Below, piece by piece: positions 35,332 to 44,021 of a DNA stretch of 64,000 bases (position 1 is its first letter; the number at the start of each line of letters is the position of its first letter). Origin of the DNA: Bacteroidota bacterium. GTDB taxonomy: Bacteria > Bacteroidota > Bacteroidia > B-17B0 > Aurantibacillaceae. Made by a program: the position numbers and the translations under genes. The notes under the pieces are model-generated. The model did not search any database, was not told the DNA's origin, and saw nothing but the letters and a program-made list of their open reading frames with translations. The stretch lies in contig SYAL01000017.1 of assembly GCA_005787585.1 (NCBI GenBank), forward strand, positions 1-64,000, read 5' to 3'.

Positions 35332-35339
35332 TAAATTTG
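35332..35339 (+). promoter_or_regulatory. -7 promoter box of tRNA-Ser
   Basis: TAAATTTG fits TAnnTTTG and ends nine bases before the tRNA. Confidence 0.6.
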
Positions 35340-35348
35340 CACGAAATA

Positions 35349-35435
35349 GGTGAGATGCCTGAGAGGCCGAAAGGACATGTTTGCTAAACATGCGTACGGG
35401 TAACCGTACCGAGGGTTCGAATCCCTCTTTCACCG
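35349..35435 (+). tRNA. tRNA-Ser (anticodon GCT)
   Basis: GGTGAGA pairs with TTTCACC (one G-T), anticodon arm CATGT-TTGCTAA-ACATG, long variable arm GTACGG...CCGTAC, T arm GAGGG-TTCGAAT-CCCTC, discriminator G. The class II arm length and GCT anticodon are typical of tRNA-Ser for AGC/AGT codons. Confidence 0.97.
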
Positions 35436-35440
35436 CATTA

Positions 35441-35468
35441 AAAAAGGGTATTTTTACCCTTTTTTTTT
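35441..35468 (+). terminator. Terminator behind tRNA-Ser
   Basis: AAAAAGGGTA (35441-35450) pairs with TACCCTTTTT over a short T loop and is followed by a run of T (35460-35468). Confidence 0.85.
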
Positions 35469-35551
35469 AAAAATATTTATTCAATATTTTTTATCCAGTA
35501 TCTAAATCATTAAAATGAAATAAAAAAAAATCTGAGATTAGCTTTGATTTT

Positions 35552-36034
35552 TTAGTGCTGATTTTTGTTGTGAGGATTTTCTTCTTGATTTGTTTTTGAA
35601 ACTCCAGAAGCATGATGGCCATGCTTTAAAGCATTTTGTTGTTCAATAAATATAGGATCTATTTTAGTTGCTTTTGATGATGTTCCTGAATATGTTCCCT
35701 CAGTTAAAATTACAAAAATGGTATAAAACATAAATACAATATATGGAATCAAAATAATATATTTAAAAAATTTAACTTCATGACCAAGATGCATAAACCA
35801 AATCACAATAGCTGCAGCTTTGGCAAGTGTTAAAACAATAAATAAAGTTTTTAGCCATAAAGAACCACTCCAACCGTATCCAGGAGCCATAGAGCCAATG
35901 ATTAATTCGAAGATAGTGATTACTAACATAATCCAAAAAACATTCCATAGCGTGCGGCGTGCTTTTTTTCCATAAGCTTCATCGTGAAGCGCATCTAATT
36001 CATATTGTGGATAGTTATCTTGAAAGTCAGACAT
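35552..36034 (-). CDS. Cytochrome c oxidase subunit IV (CyoD/CtaF-like)
   Basis: Small subunit of a haem-copper terminal oxidase. 160 residues with three transmembrane helices (about 26-48, 57-80, 90-112). IVIWFMHLGHEVKFFKYII (about 77-95) is the typical signature of subunit IV in this phylum. The C-terminal tail is hydrophilic and His/Asn-rich. Last gene of a four-gene operon with two subunit III genes and the haem farnesyltransferase; subunits I and II are not in the window. Spacing to the next gene is 26 bases. Confidence 0.88.
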   Translation of the reverse strand: MSDFQDNYPQYELDALHDEAYGKKARRTLWNVFWIMLVITIFELIIGSMAPGYGWSGSLWLKTLFIVLTLAKAAAIVIWFMHLGHEVKFFKYIILIPYIVFMFYTIFVILTEGTYSGTSSKATKIDPIFIEQQNALKHGHHASGVSKTNQEENPHNKNQH

Positions 36035-36060
36035 ATTTTAATTTTTATGAATTTTAATTT

Positions 36061-36786
36061 TTATAACAAATAGAAGAATGTAAATACGAATACCCAAACT
36101 AAATCAACAAAGTGCCAATATAATCCAACTTTTTCAACCATTTCATAGTGACCACGTTTTTGATAGGTTCCTTTTATTACATTTAAAAAGATAATAAAAT
36201 TAAGAACAACCCCACTAAACACGTGAGTTCCATGAAATCCAGTAATAAAGAAAAAGTAATTAGCAAATTGTGGAACCCCATACTCATTAGTTATCATATT
36301 TGCCCCATGAAATATTTGTTTAATATATGTTCCACTCACTGGATCCCAAACATTTCTCAAAGCTCCTTGATCAGTTCCAATAATAAAATGATACCATTCC
36401 CACGCTTGCGATCCTACAAAAGCTGCACCACCAATAATCGTCCAAAACATCCACGTTGTTACACCTTTTCTATCCATTCTTTGTCCTGCTTCTACTGCCA
36501 AAACCATAGTAACAGAAGACATAATTAAAATGAATGTCATTAGACCAACATAAGCTAGAGGAACGTGTTGTTCTATAAACGGAAAGTGAGTAAATACATT
36601 TTCAGCCTTTGGCCATACTTCAGCATATTTATGACGGATAAAACCGTAAGATATTAATAGGCCACCAAAGGTTAAGGCATCAGATACCAAAAAAAACCAC
36701 ATAAACATTTTTCCGTAACTAAGTTTGAAGGGAGATACTCCTCCTTCCCAGGCTTCTTTTGAGTCAACTTCTGCTGAATGAGACAT
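36061..36786 (-). CDS. Cytochrome c oxidase subunit III (first copy)
   Basis: Membrane subunit without metal centres, 241 residues. PFKLSYGKMFMWFFLVSDALTFGGLL, SQAWEWYHFIIG, FHGTHVFSGV and VGLYWHFVDLVWVFVFTFFYL are the conserved subunit III blocks; seven predicted helices. The preceding gene (36820-37422) is a second subunit III-like protein, as in other Bacteroidota. Separation is 33 bases upstream, 26 downstream, consistent with one operon. The N-terminal 20 residues are hydrophilic. Confidence 0.92.
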   Translation of the reverse strand: MSHSAEVDSKEAWEGGVSPFKLSYGKMFMWFFLVSDALTFGGLLISYGFIRHKYAEVWPKAENVFTHFPFIEQHVPLAYVGLMTFILIMSSVTMVLAVEAGQRMDRKGVTTWMFWTIIGGAAFVGSQAWEWYHFIIGTDQGALRNVWDPVSGTYIKQIFHGANMITNEYGVPQFANYFFFITGFHGTHVFSGVVLNFIIFLNVIKGTYQKRGHYEMVEKVGLYWHFVDLVWVFVFTFFYLL

Positions 36787-36819
36787 TTTATTAAAATAAT
36801 TTAAATTTCAACTGCAATA

Positions 36820-37422
36820 TTAACGATAAAAATATAAAAATAAAAACAAATATACCCACAATGCATCAAGAAAATGCCAATAAATTGCTGTTAACTCAAT
36901 ACCAAGAAAATCAGACGATGAATATTTTTTCAACAAACACTTAGTTAATGAAACAAAAAGAGCTATTAGTCCACCAATCATGTGAAAAAGATGAACTAAA
37001 GCAATTAAATATAAAAAAGAACCGGCTGCATTACTATATTTTCCAACGAAGAATATGCCTTGTGCCGACAATTGTTTCCATGCCTCTATTTGAGTAAAAA
37101 AGAAAGTAATTCCTAATACTAAAGTGAGAAATAAACCCAAGTTTGCTAGAAAATAATTATCTTTTTTAATAGCTATTTGTGCAATTAACATTGTTAAACT
37201 GCTAGTTACAATAATTGCAGTGCTAATAATAGATATATTAGGTAATTGAAAAACTAACCAATTACCATTATCCGCCCTTACAACATAAGCACTGGTTAAA
37301 CCAGCAAATAACATCACCATACTTACAATCCCTATATACAAGAGTGGTTTTGCTGTTTTTCTCTTAGCCAAATTTGTTTCAGCTTTGTGAGAATTATTTT
37401 TTCTTGATTTAATTGTTTCCAA
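36820..37422 (-). CDS. Cytochrome c oxidase subunit III-like (second copy)
   Basis: 200 residues, five helices (about 24-46, 60-78, 84-105, 130-155, 178-199). SAYVVRADNGNWLVF and the last segment LTAIYWHFLDALWVYLFLFLYF match subunit III. It is shorter and more divergent than the neighbour at 36061, with only the C-terminal helices strongly alike. Adjacent to the farnesyltransferase gene (11 bases). Both copies would assemble with subunits I and II; which is the main one cannot be told. Confidence 0.88.
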   Translation of the reverse strand: METIKSRKNNSHKAETNLAKRKTAKPLLYIGIVSMVMLFAGLTSAYVVRADNGNWLVFQLPNISIISTAIIVTSSLTMLIAQIAIKKDNYFLANLGLFLTLVLGITFFFTQIEAWKQLSAQGIFFVGKYSNAAGSFLYLIALVHLFHMIGGLIALFVSLTKCLLKKYSSSDFLGIELTAIYWHFLDALWVYLFLFLYFYR

Positions 37423-37433
37423 ATTAATTATAA

Positions 37434-38363
37434 TTAAGATTTTGTCATTATCGCTAATTGAACTAAAGGTAAATATACCAAAGTAACTAAAAATAATTTT
37501 TTTGCGTGCTCGTTTGTTGGCAATCGGTAAAAATTATAGGCTTGAAGCAAAAGGGCTAATCCACAAATGATACAGGCCAAAGTACTTAATAAACCTACAC
37601 ATTGAAATACAAAAGGCAAAATGCTAACAATAAATAAAAAAATGGTATAAATTAAAATTTGAAACTTTGAAAAATCATCCTTTCCTTTTTTTGATGGTAA
37701 TAAATGGAAATCTGCTTTTGCATAATCGTCGTGATTAAACCATGCTAGAGACCAAAAATGTGGAAATTGCCAAATAAATTGAATCATAAATAGTAAAAAT
37801 GCAAAAAAAGTTACATTGCCAAAACCATCGGTTGCAGCAACTCCACCAATTAAAGTAGGAAGTGCTCCAGGAAATGCACCCACAAAGACAGAAAATGGAG
37901 TTAACCGCTTTAATGGAGTGTATATTAATGCGTATAAAATAATTGAAATAAATCCTAAAATACCACAAAGTGGATTGGTAAATACCCATAACAATATAGT
38001 GCCAACCAATCCTAAAAAAGTACAAAATATAAAAGCTTCGTTTGCCTTCAACACCTCTGTTGGCATTGGCCTTAATCGGGTTCTATCCATTAATTTATCT
38101 AAATCTTTTTCGATAATCTGATTAAACCCATTGGCAGCTGAAGTAATTAATAACCCCCCTAAAGTAATAGCTAAAACCTGTTTCCATCTGATATTGTCGG
38201 TTAAAGTAAAATAAGTAATAATGGCCGAAAATACCACCAAAGAGCTCAAACGTAATTTTGAAAGCTTTAAATACCCCAAAAGTTTAGGATATTTAGTAGA
38301 TTGGACATTGATATTAATTGAATTAGTTTCCAATAAGTACAAATTTAGCACATTATTCATCAA
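37434..38363 (-). CDS. cyoE: Protoheme IX farnesyltransferase
   Basis: Turns haem B into haem O for the oxidase. 309 residues, UbiA-family fold with about nine helices. The prenyl-diphosphate-binding motif is NGFNQIIEKDLDKLMDRTRLRPMPTE (about 82-107) and the second Asp cluster is in WFNHDDYAKADFHLLP (about 208-223). The start at 38361-38363 (MMNNVLN) is the first ATG of the frame; an inner start is possible because the N-terminal 25 residues are polar. First gene of the oxidase operon on the minus strand, followed by two subunit III genes and subunit IV. Confidence 0.93.
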   Translation of the reverse strand: MMNNVLNLYLLETNSININVQSTKYPKLLGYLKLSKLRLSSLVVFSAIITYFTLTDNIRWKQVLAITLGGLLITSAANGFNQIIEKDLDKLMDRTRLRPMPTEVLKANEAFIFCTFLGLVGTILLWVFTNPLCGILGFISIILYALIYTPLKRLTPFSVFVGAFPGALPTLIGGVAATDGFGNVTFFAFLLFMIQFIWQFPHFWSLAWFNHDDYAKADFHLLPSKKGKDDFSKFQILIYTIFLFIVSILPFVFQCVGLLSTLACIICGLALLLQAYNFYRLPTNEHAKKLFLVTLVYLPLVQLAIMTKS

Positions 38364-38489
38364 TAAATAAAGTAAAAATTAAAATTTTATCCTGGCTATT
38401 TACCGTATTAAATTTTAGCTTACATAAAATAACTTAAAAATAATTTAATTGTTTAATAAATTAATATGTTTTTTGTTACTAAATTTTTA

Positions 38490-38497
38490 TATTTTTG
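38490..38497 (+). promoter_or_regulatory. -7 promoter box of the OmpA/TPR lipoprotein gene
   Basis: TATTTTTG fits TAnnTTTG, 33 bases before the ATG at 38530. Transcription would begin after any start codon further upstream in the frame, which supports starting the protein at 38530. Confidence 0.55.
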
Positions 38498-38529
38498 CAA
38501 TGATTAAACATAATTTAAACTTTCAAAAA

Positions 38530-40269
38530 ATGAAATTAAAAATTTTAATTAACATTGGGATAAGCATTTCATTTGCTTTGATTTTATCTGGTTGTGATCC
38601 TCTTGGTAAAATGTTAAAAAAACAAGCCGAAATAAAATATACACTTTCTCCAAATCCAATAGAGATGATAGGAGATAGTATTCAATTTAATATTGTTGGA
38701 AAATTTAACCAAAAATTATTCCCAAAAAAAGTAACTTTTATTGTTACCCCAGTTATAAAATATGCTGGAGGTGAGAAAGCATTAAAATCTCTTACTTTAG
38801 TTGGAGAGTCTGCAGTTGGTTCCGGACAAAAAATAGTTTATTCAACCGGAGGTGTTTTTAATTATCCCTCTGATAAAATTGCTTTTGAACCCGCTATGCG
38901 TAATGCAAAAATAGAACTTCGCTCAATAGGTCAAGTTAAAAATAAAGAAAAAGCATTTGATCCAATTGAATTAGCGGACGGAACATTGGCAAGTTCTTTA
39001 TTGGTAAGAAATGATGAAAAAGGCATTATAGCAAAAGATGTTCTTCAAAAAGTAGAATCTATGAATCAAACTACTCATATTTATTATGCCATGAATGAAT
39101 CAAATGTTCGCTCAACTGAATTAAAAACTGAAGAAATGAAAGCTATTAATACTTTCATAAATAATAATTTAAATTCACCTATTTATGAATTTAAAGGTAT
39201 TTCGGTATCAGCTTTCGCTTCTCCAGATGGTGAAACAGATAAAAATGAAAACCTTGCCAAGGATCGTGCTAATTCAGGTTCTGCAGCAGTAATGTCTGAA
39301 TTCAAAAAAAATAAAGATAAAAAAATTACTTTTGGAAAAACAAAAGATCAATTTCAGGTGGCCACCACAAAAGAAGATTGGGATGGTTTTAAAAGTTTAA
39401 TGGAAAAATCTGATTTGGCAGACAAAGAACTAATACTTAGAGTCTTAACAATGTATCCTGATGCCGAACAACGCAGAAAAGAAATTAAAAATCTATCTAA
39501 AACCTATACTGAATTAGCAGACAAAATATTACCAAAGTTACGTCGTTCGGAAATTTCAATTAATATAAATAAAACATACCGAGGGGATAAAGAAATTACT
39601 CGTTTAGCTAACTCAGCTCCGGATAGTTTATCAGTTGAAGAATTATTATACGCAGGTACTTTATCTAATGATGTAAATAATAAAGTTCAAATTTATCAGG
39701 CTGCCGAAAAAATATACAACAATGATTGGAGAACATCAAACAACTTAGGTTGCGCTTTATTAACTCAAAACAAAGTAAATGAAGCTGGTGAAGCATTTAA
39801 ACGTGCTGAAAAATCGGCAAATGGATCTCAAACAATGGTGTTTAATAATTTAGGCGTAATTGAATCTAAAAACGGTAATCTTGCTGCGGCTATGGAATTT
39901 TATCAAAAATCATCTAGTCAGCCAGAAACAAAATACAATATGGCTATCATCGAAATTCGTAATGGTAAATATGCCGATGCTCTGAGCAATTTTGGAGATT
40001 TTAATGGGCATAATAAAGCCTTAGCTCAATTATTAAGTGGAGCAGGAAGTTCTGTAAAAGAAACTATTGATGCAAGCAATGAAAAAGACATGGCATACAG
40101 CTTTTATTTAAAAGCTATTTCAAATGTTCGCAGTGGAAATACGCCAGAAGCAATTGCTAATTTAAAAATAGCTATTGAAAAAGATAGTGCTTTAAAGGCG
40201 TATTTAAAAAATGACGCTGAATTTATTAAACTTCGCTCTGACGCTTCATTTTCTGTTTTAGTTAATTAA
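38530..40269 (+). CDS. Lipoprotein with OmpA-like domain and TPR repeats
   Basis: I start at the ATG 38530 (579 aa): it gives a lipoprotein signal (MKLKILINIGISISFALILSGC, lipobox LSGC, lipidated Cys about 22) and lies downstream of the promoter box. Residues about 50-175 are a beta-rich N-terminal part; about 190-310 resembles an OmpA-type peptidoglycan-binding domain (ISVSAFASPDGETDKNENLAKDRA). The C-terminal third has tetratricopeptide repeats (NDWRTSNNLGCALLTQNKVNEAGEAFKRAE, NNLGVIESKNGNLAAAMEFYQKSS). This anchors the outer membrane to the wall while binding partners. Monocistronic, with a terminator at 40287-40317. Specific partner unknown. Confidence 0.85.
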   Translation: MKLKILINIGISISFALILSGCDPLGKMLKKQAEIKYTLSPNPIEMIGDSIQFNIVGKFNQKLFPKKVTFIVTPVIKYAGGEKALKSLTLVGESAVGSGQKIVYSTGGVFNYPSDKIAFEPAMRNAKIELRSIGQVKNKEKAFDPIELADGTLASSLLVRNDEKGIIAKDVLQKVESMNQTTHIYYAMNESNVRSTELKTEEMKAINTFINNNLNSPIYEFKGISVSAFASPDGETDKNENLAKDRANSGSAAVMSEFKKNKDKKITFGKTKDQFQVATTKEDWDGFKSLMEKSDLADKELILRVLTMYPDAEQRRKEIKNLSKTYTELADKILPKLRRSEISININKTYRGDKEITRLANSAPDSLSVEELLYAGTLSNDVNNKVQIYQAAEKIYNNDWRTSNNLGCALLTQNKVNEAGEAFKRAEKSANGSQTMVFNNLGVIESKNGNLAAAMEFYQKSSSQPETKYNMAIIEIRNGKYADALSNFGDFNGHNKALAQLLSGAGSSVKETIDASNEKDMAYSFYLKAISNVRSGNTPEAIANLKIAIEKDSALKAYLKNDAEFIKLRSDASFSVLVN

Positions 40270-40286
40270 TATTTATAAATAAATTT

Positions 40287-40317
40287 AAACCTTCTCTCAC
40301 AAGGGAAGGTTTTTTTA
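40287..40317 (+). terminator. Terminator behind the OmpA/TPR lipoprotein
   Basis: AAACCTTC (40287-40294) pairs with GAAGGTTT (40305-40312) over a ten-base loop, followed by T's to 40316. Confidence 0.85.
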
Positions 40318-40375
40318 TTGATTTAATTCGCGTATTTAATAAATTGGTTCTTATATTTACTTAAATATCGATTTA

Positions 40376-41248
40376 ATGCAACACTTTTCTGAAACAGAAC
40401 TTATTCTTAATTCCCAAAATAGGGTTTACCATCTCAATTTATTAAATGAAGATATTGCAGATGATGTTATTTTAGTAGGAGATCAGAATCGAGTGGCAGA
40501 AATATCAAAACATTTTGATTATATAGAATTTAAAATAGCTCATCGAGAATTTATTACCCATACCGGTTTTTATCAAGGCAAACGTTTAACTGTATTAAGT
40601 ACAGGAATTGGTACTGATAATATTGATATTGTTTTAAACGAATTGGATGCTGCAGCTAATATAAATCTCACAAAAAGAGAAATAAATCCCGTTTTTCGCA
40701 AATTAAATATATACAGATTAGGCACCAGTGGCTCGTTGCAAGAAGATGTATTAGTAAATGATTTAGTAGCGAGTTCTTATGGTTTAGGTTTAGATGGTTT
40801 ATTAAATTTTTATGAAGGAACAAAAAGTATAAACGAAAATAATATTAGCGACGCATTTCTCATTCATAGTAAATGGCTTAATAATTTAGCCTACCCTTAT
40901 TGTATAAGCGCTTCTGATCAATTACTTGAAAAGTTCAGTTCATTCGCACACTCAGGAATCACCGCTACTGCTCCAGGCTTTTATGGCCCTCAAGGAAGAG
41001 AAATAAGACTGCGTGCCGCTATGCATGATACCAATAATTTATTAACAACATTTAATCATAATGGCTTAAGAATTATTAATTTTGAAATGGAAACATCGGC
41101 ACTCTATGGTTTATGTAAATTATTAAATCATAATTGTTTAACTGTTTGCATAATTATTGCTAATCGGATTACAAAAGAATTCACTAAAGATTATAAAAAA
41201 AGTGAGGAATTGTTAATCGAATCTTGTTTAAATAAAATTGTGAATTAG
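40376..41248 (+). CDS. Nucleoside phosphorylase (uridine/purine nucleoside phosphorylase family)
   Basis: Splits nucleosides with phosphate to base and ribose-1-phosphate. 290 residues of the PNP_UDP_1 fold. DVILVGDQNRVAEISKHFD, TGIGTDNIDIVLNEL, YRLGTSGSLQ and INFEMETSALYGL (Glu-Met-Glu, ribose and base contact) are the family blocks. Uridine versus purine preference cannot be told safely, though the layout favours uridine phosphorylase. The gene precedes pyrF by 12 bases, so salvage and de novo pyrimidine steps may be cotranscribed. No signal peptide. Confidence 0.9.
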   Translation: MQHFSETELILNSQNRVYHLNLLNEDIADDVILVGDQNRVAEISKHFDYIEFKIAHREFITHTGFYQGKRLTVLSTGIGTDNIDIVLNELDAAANINLTKREINPVFRKLNIYRLGTSGSLQEDVLVNDLVASSYGLGLDGLLNFYEGTKSINENNISDAFLIHSKWLNNLAYPYCISASDQLLEKFSSFAHSGITATAPGFYGPQGREIRLRAAMHDTNNLLTTFNHNGLRIINFEMETSALYGLCKLLNHNCLTVCIIIANRITKEFTKDYKKSEELLIESCLNKIVN

Positions 41249-41260
41249 AAAATATAACGA

Positions 41261-42085
41261 ATGAATAGAAATGAGTTAATAAAACAAATTTTATCTAAAA
41301 AAAGTTTTTTGTGCATTGGTTTAGACCCCGATAAACAAAAAATCCCTAAACATTTATTTGAAAGTGAAGAAGACCCAATTTACGAATTTAATAAACAAAT
41401 AGTTGATGCTACAGCTCCTTTTTGTGTTTCTTTTAAGCCTAATACAGCTTTTTACGAAGCATACGGATTAGGCGGCTTACATAGTTTAGAAAAAACAATT
41501 CAGTATATTAAATTAAATTACCCTAATCATTTTTTAATTGCCGACGCTAAACGGGGCGATATCGGAAACACAAGTGCTATGTATGCAAAAGCATTTTTAA
41601 AAAGTTTAGATGTTGATGCCATAACTATTTCGCCTTATATGGGAAGCGATTCGGTAAAACCGTTTTTGGAATATAAAGATAAATGGGCTATCATTTTAGG
41701 TCTTACAAGTAATGAAGGTTCTGCTGATTTTCAACAACAACAATTAAATGGAAAAGAATTATATTTACATGTAATTGAAACCTGCGTTAAATGGGGTAAC
41801 CAAAATAATATGATGTTTGTAGTTGGTGCGACAAAAGTTCAAATGTTAAGTAATATTAGAAAAATAGCATCAAATCATTTTCTTTTAGTTCCTGGTATTG
41901 GAGCCCAAGGTGGAAGTTTACAAGAAGTTTGTAAATATGGCTTAATTGATGAAATTGGCCTATTGGTTAATTCTAGTCGCGCAATAATTTATGCTTCTGA
42001 TAAATCAGATTTTGCAGAAAAAGCTGCCAACGAAGCAAAAAAAATAGCTCAAGAAATGAAAATAATTTTAAAAAATAATCAATAA
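41261..42085 (+). CDS. pyrF: Orotidine-5'-phosphate decarboxylase, long type
   Basis: Last step of UMP synthesis. 274 residues, the longer bacterial type 2 form. FLCIGLDPDK (residues 16-25), the catalytic Lys/Asp network in LIADAKRGDIGNTSAMYAKAF and the phosphate-binding LVPGIGAQGG are intact. It sits between the nucleoside phosphorylase (12 bases) and a DUF3467 gene (15 bases), so one transcript is likely. No other pyr gene is adjacent; pyrG is elsewhere in the window. Confidence 0.95.
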   Translation: MNRNELIKQILSKKSFLCIGLDPDKQKIPKHLFESEEDPIYEFNKQIVDATAPFCVSFKPNTAFYEAYGLGGLHSLEKTIQYIKLNYPNHFLIADAKRGDIGNTSAMYAKAFLKSLDVDAITISPYMGSDSVKPFLEYKDKWAIILGLTSNEGSADFQQQQLNGKELYLHVIETCVKWGNQNNMMFVVGATKVQMLSNIRKIASNHFLLVPGIGAQGGSLQEVCKYGLIDEIGLLVNSSRAIIYASDKSDFAEKAANEAKKIAQEMKIILKNNQ

Positions 42086-42100
42086 AAATAATATTAATTT

Positions 42101-42412
42101 ATGGAAGATAACAATCAACAAACTCCACATTTAGATATCGAGTTAAGTGAAGAAATAGCTGAAGGCATTTATTCTAATTTAGCAATCATTACCCATTCTC
42201 AAAGCGAATTTGTAATTGATTTTATAAAAATAATGCCAGGGGTTCCTAAGGCAAGAGTCAAATCAAGGATTCTTCTTACCCCTCAACATGCCAAACGTTT
42301 GGTAAAAGCTTTAGTAGAAAATCTTCAAAAATTTGAACAAATTAATGGTAAAATTAAAGATGTTGAAAATGGTTTTCCTATGAATTTTGGTGGTCCAACA
42401 GCACAAGCGTAG
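42101..42412 (+). CDS. DUF3467 family protein
   Basis: 103 residues, cytoplasmic. The layout is typical of the DUF3467 family: DIELSEEIAEGIYSNLAIITHSQSEFVIDFIKIMPGVPKARVKSRILLTPQHAKRLVKAL, interrupted here for quoting. The family is small, found widely in Bacteroidota and other phyla, and has no proven role. Tight spacing to pyrF (15 bases) suggests cotranscription, though the 163-base gap after it suggests that the operon ends here. Length is standard. Confidence 0.85.
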   Translation: MEDNNQQTPHLDIELSEEIAEGIYSNLAIITHSQSEFVIDFIKIMPGVPKARVKSRILLTPQHAKRLVKALVENLQKFEQINGKIKDVENGFPMNFGGPTAQA

Positions 42413-42575
42413 TTTTATTAAATTTAAATGCTTTAATTTTTTCTTTTATTGTAGATTTTTTTTATTATAAAAAAGATATTTTTTAACTTTCCAAAATTCA
42501 TGTAAATAATATTAATTTGTTAAAAATTCTATTCTTAAAAATTAATTTACCTTTTTAGTTTAAGAAATAAAAATC

Positions 42576-43319
42576 ATGTATAATTTTGGTCTTATTGGAA
42601 AATCCTTAAATCACTCGTTTTCGAAAATATATTTCGAAAAAAAATTTGAGAATCAAGGACTAAAAAATTATAATTATCATTTAATAGAAATAAATTCGCT
42701 AGATGATTTTAAAAATAAAATATCTTCTTTAAAAAATTTAAAAGGATTAAATGTTACCATTCCCTATAAAGAATCTATAATCCCTTTTTTAGATGAATTA
42801 AATCAAACTGCAAAAGAAATTGGCGCAGTAAATTGTATAAAAATCATAAATAATCGCCTAATTGGTTTTAATACTGATGTTTATGGCTTTGCTCAAAGTA
42901 TCAAACCTTTTTTAGATACTAATCATCAAAGAGCTTTAATTCTAGGTAACGGCGGAGCCGCAAAAGCAGTTGAATTCGCTTTAAAGAAAATTGGTATTGA
43001 GGTCTATTTTGTAAGTTCAAAAATTAAAAAAACAAAAAATACTTTTTTTTATGAGGAAATAAATGAAATAGTATTTAACGCTTTTAGTTTAATTATCAAT
43101 ACTAGTCCATTAGGAATGCATCCTAAAGAAAACGAAGCACCAAATTTACCTTATCATTTGTTTACCCCTAATCATTTAGCTTTCGATTTAATATATAATC
43201 CTGAACAAACTTTATTTTTGGAACAGGCAAAAAAATATGGCGCACTTACAATTAATGGATTAAGCATGTTGCAACTTCAAGCAGAAAAAAGTTGGGATAT
43301 ATGGAATGATAATGATTAA
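42576..43319 (+). CDS. aroE: Shikimate dehydrogenase
   Basis: Reduces dehydroshikimate to shikimate with NADPH in aromatic amino acid synthesis. 247 residues. YNFGLIGKSLNHSFSKIYF (2-20) with the shikimate-binding Ser pair, LNVTIPYKESI (about 58-68, catalytic Lys65), GFNTDVYGF and the Rossmann loop LGNGGAAKA are present, as is the C-terminal NGLSMLQLQA helix. Slightly shorter than E. coli AroE but within the family. The 32-base gap to the small membrane protein at 43352 allows cotranscription. Confidence 0.95.
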   Translation: MYNFGLIGKSLNHSFSKIYFEKKFENQGLKNYNYHLIEINSLDDFKNKISSLKNLKGLNVTIPYKESIIPFLDELNQTAKEIGAVNCIKIINNRLIGFNTDVYGFAQSIKPFLDTNHQRALILGNGGAAKAVEFALKKIGIEVYFVSSKIKKTKNTFFYEEINEIVFNAFSLIINTSPLGMHPKENEAPNLPYHLFTPNHLAFDLIYNPEQTLFLEQAKKYGALTINGLSMLQLQAEKSWDIWNDND

Positions 43320-43351
43320 ATTTAATGACTTAATAAATTAATTAAATAACT

Positions 43352-43588
43352 ATGGAAAATTTAATTAGTACTATTTTATCAAATTCTGTTTATATTATTA
43401 TATCTGGAATTGCAATTGTAATTATACTTTTTTTATTAATTAAAAAGTTGTTTAAGTTTTTTATATATGTATCTATTATTTTTATTGCCTTTCTTTTATA
43501 TATTAAATATACCGGTGGTAACCTAAAAGAAACAATAAAACAAGTTAAAGATAAAGGAAAAAAAATAATTAAGCAGAGTTCAGAATAA
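43352..43588 (+). CDS. Small membrane protein, unknown
   Basis: 78 residues, not recognised. Two hydrophobic helices (about 12-29 and 33-50) are followed by a Lys-rich amphipathic tail (LKETIKQVKDKGKKIIKQSSE). No motif. The ATG at 43352 lies 32 bases after aroE, and composition matches the neighbours, which supports a real gene. The Lys-rich tail may contact membranes or nucleic acids, but that is a guess. It is followed by 212 bases to a bidirectional terminator. Confidence 0.5.
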   Translation: MENLISTILSNSVYIIISGIAIVIILFLLIKKLFKFFIYVSIIFIAFLLYIKYTGGNLKETIKQVKDKGKKIIKQSSE

Positions 43589-43800
43589 ACAAACAAATAA
43601 TTAAAAATAAATTATAAAATAATGATGAAAAATAAAATAACTAAAATCATTCTTAATATAGGACACACTTTAGAAAACATACGTTTTAAATAAAAAAATG
43701 ATAAATTTTAAATATGGGAGATTAAATCTTAATTAATTTTAAATTTGCTAATAATTTTTAAAAGAAGGATGTTTTCAAGAACTTGTTTTGTGTTTGAAAC

Positions 43801-43841
43801 AAAAAAACTCTTGTTATCTCAAAAATAACAGGAGTTTTTTT
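43801..43841 (-). terminator. Bidirectional-looking terminator behind tRNA-Phe
   Basis: AAAAAAACTCTTGTTAT (43801-43817) against ATAACAGGAGTTTTTTT (43825-43841). It lies seven bases past the tRNA-Phe 3' end on the minus strand. A and T tracts on both sides allow use from either strand; one pair is G-U on the plus strand and mismatched on the minus strand. Confidence 0.75.
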
Positions 43842-43847
43842 GATTTG

Positions 43848-43920
43848 TGGTACCTCCAGGAATCGAACCAGGGACACAAGGATTTTCAGTCCTTTGCTCT
43901 ACCGACTGAGCTAAGGTACC
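43848..43920 (-). tRNA. tRNA-Phe (anticodon GAA)
   Basis: On the minus strand GGTACCT pairs with AGGTACC, D arm GCTC/GAGC, anticodon arm AGGA-CTGAAAA-TCCT with GAA, T arm CCTGG-TTCGATT-CCTGG, discriminator A. CCA not encoded. Its promoter lies at 43938-43967. Confidence 0.97.
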
Positions 43921-43937
43921 TCAAAGTTTAAAAAATG

Positions 43938-43967
43938 TAAAAATACATATTTTATTCGTTTGTCAAA
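43938..43967 (-). promoter_or_regulatory. Promoter of tRNA-Phe
   Basis: On the minus strand TTTG (43967-43964) is followed, after 18 bases, by TATTTTTA (43945-43938), close to the -33 TTTG / -7 TAnnTTTG pair of Bacteroidota. One position of the -7 box departs from consensus. Confidence 0.5.
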
Positions 43968-44021
43968 ATATTTCTAAAAAAATCTTAATATAAATCAAGC
44001 TTGATTTAAAAATCTATCTTT

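Noticed and set aside
36223-36528. 101-codon plus-strand frame across the subunit III gene
   Set aside because: Antisense to conserved oxidase sequence; translation is unlike a protein family.
36061-37422. The two subunit III genes as a single frameshifted gene
   Set aside because: Both have own start, own set of helices and partly repeated C-terminal motif (YWHF.D..WV), so they are two paralogues.
43622-43693. Short frame of 23 codons after the 78-aa membrane protein
   Set aside because: Too short, with no motif and no conserved start context.
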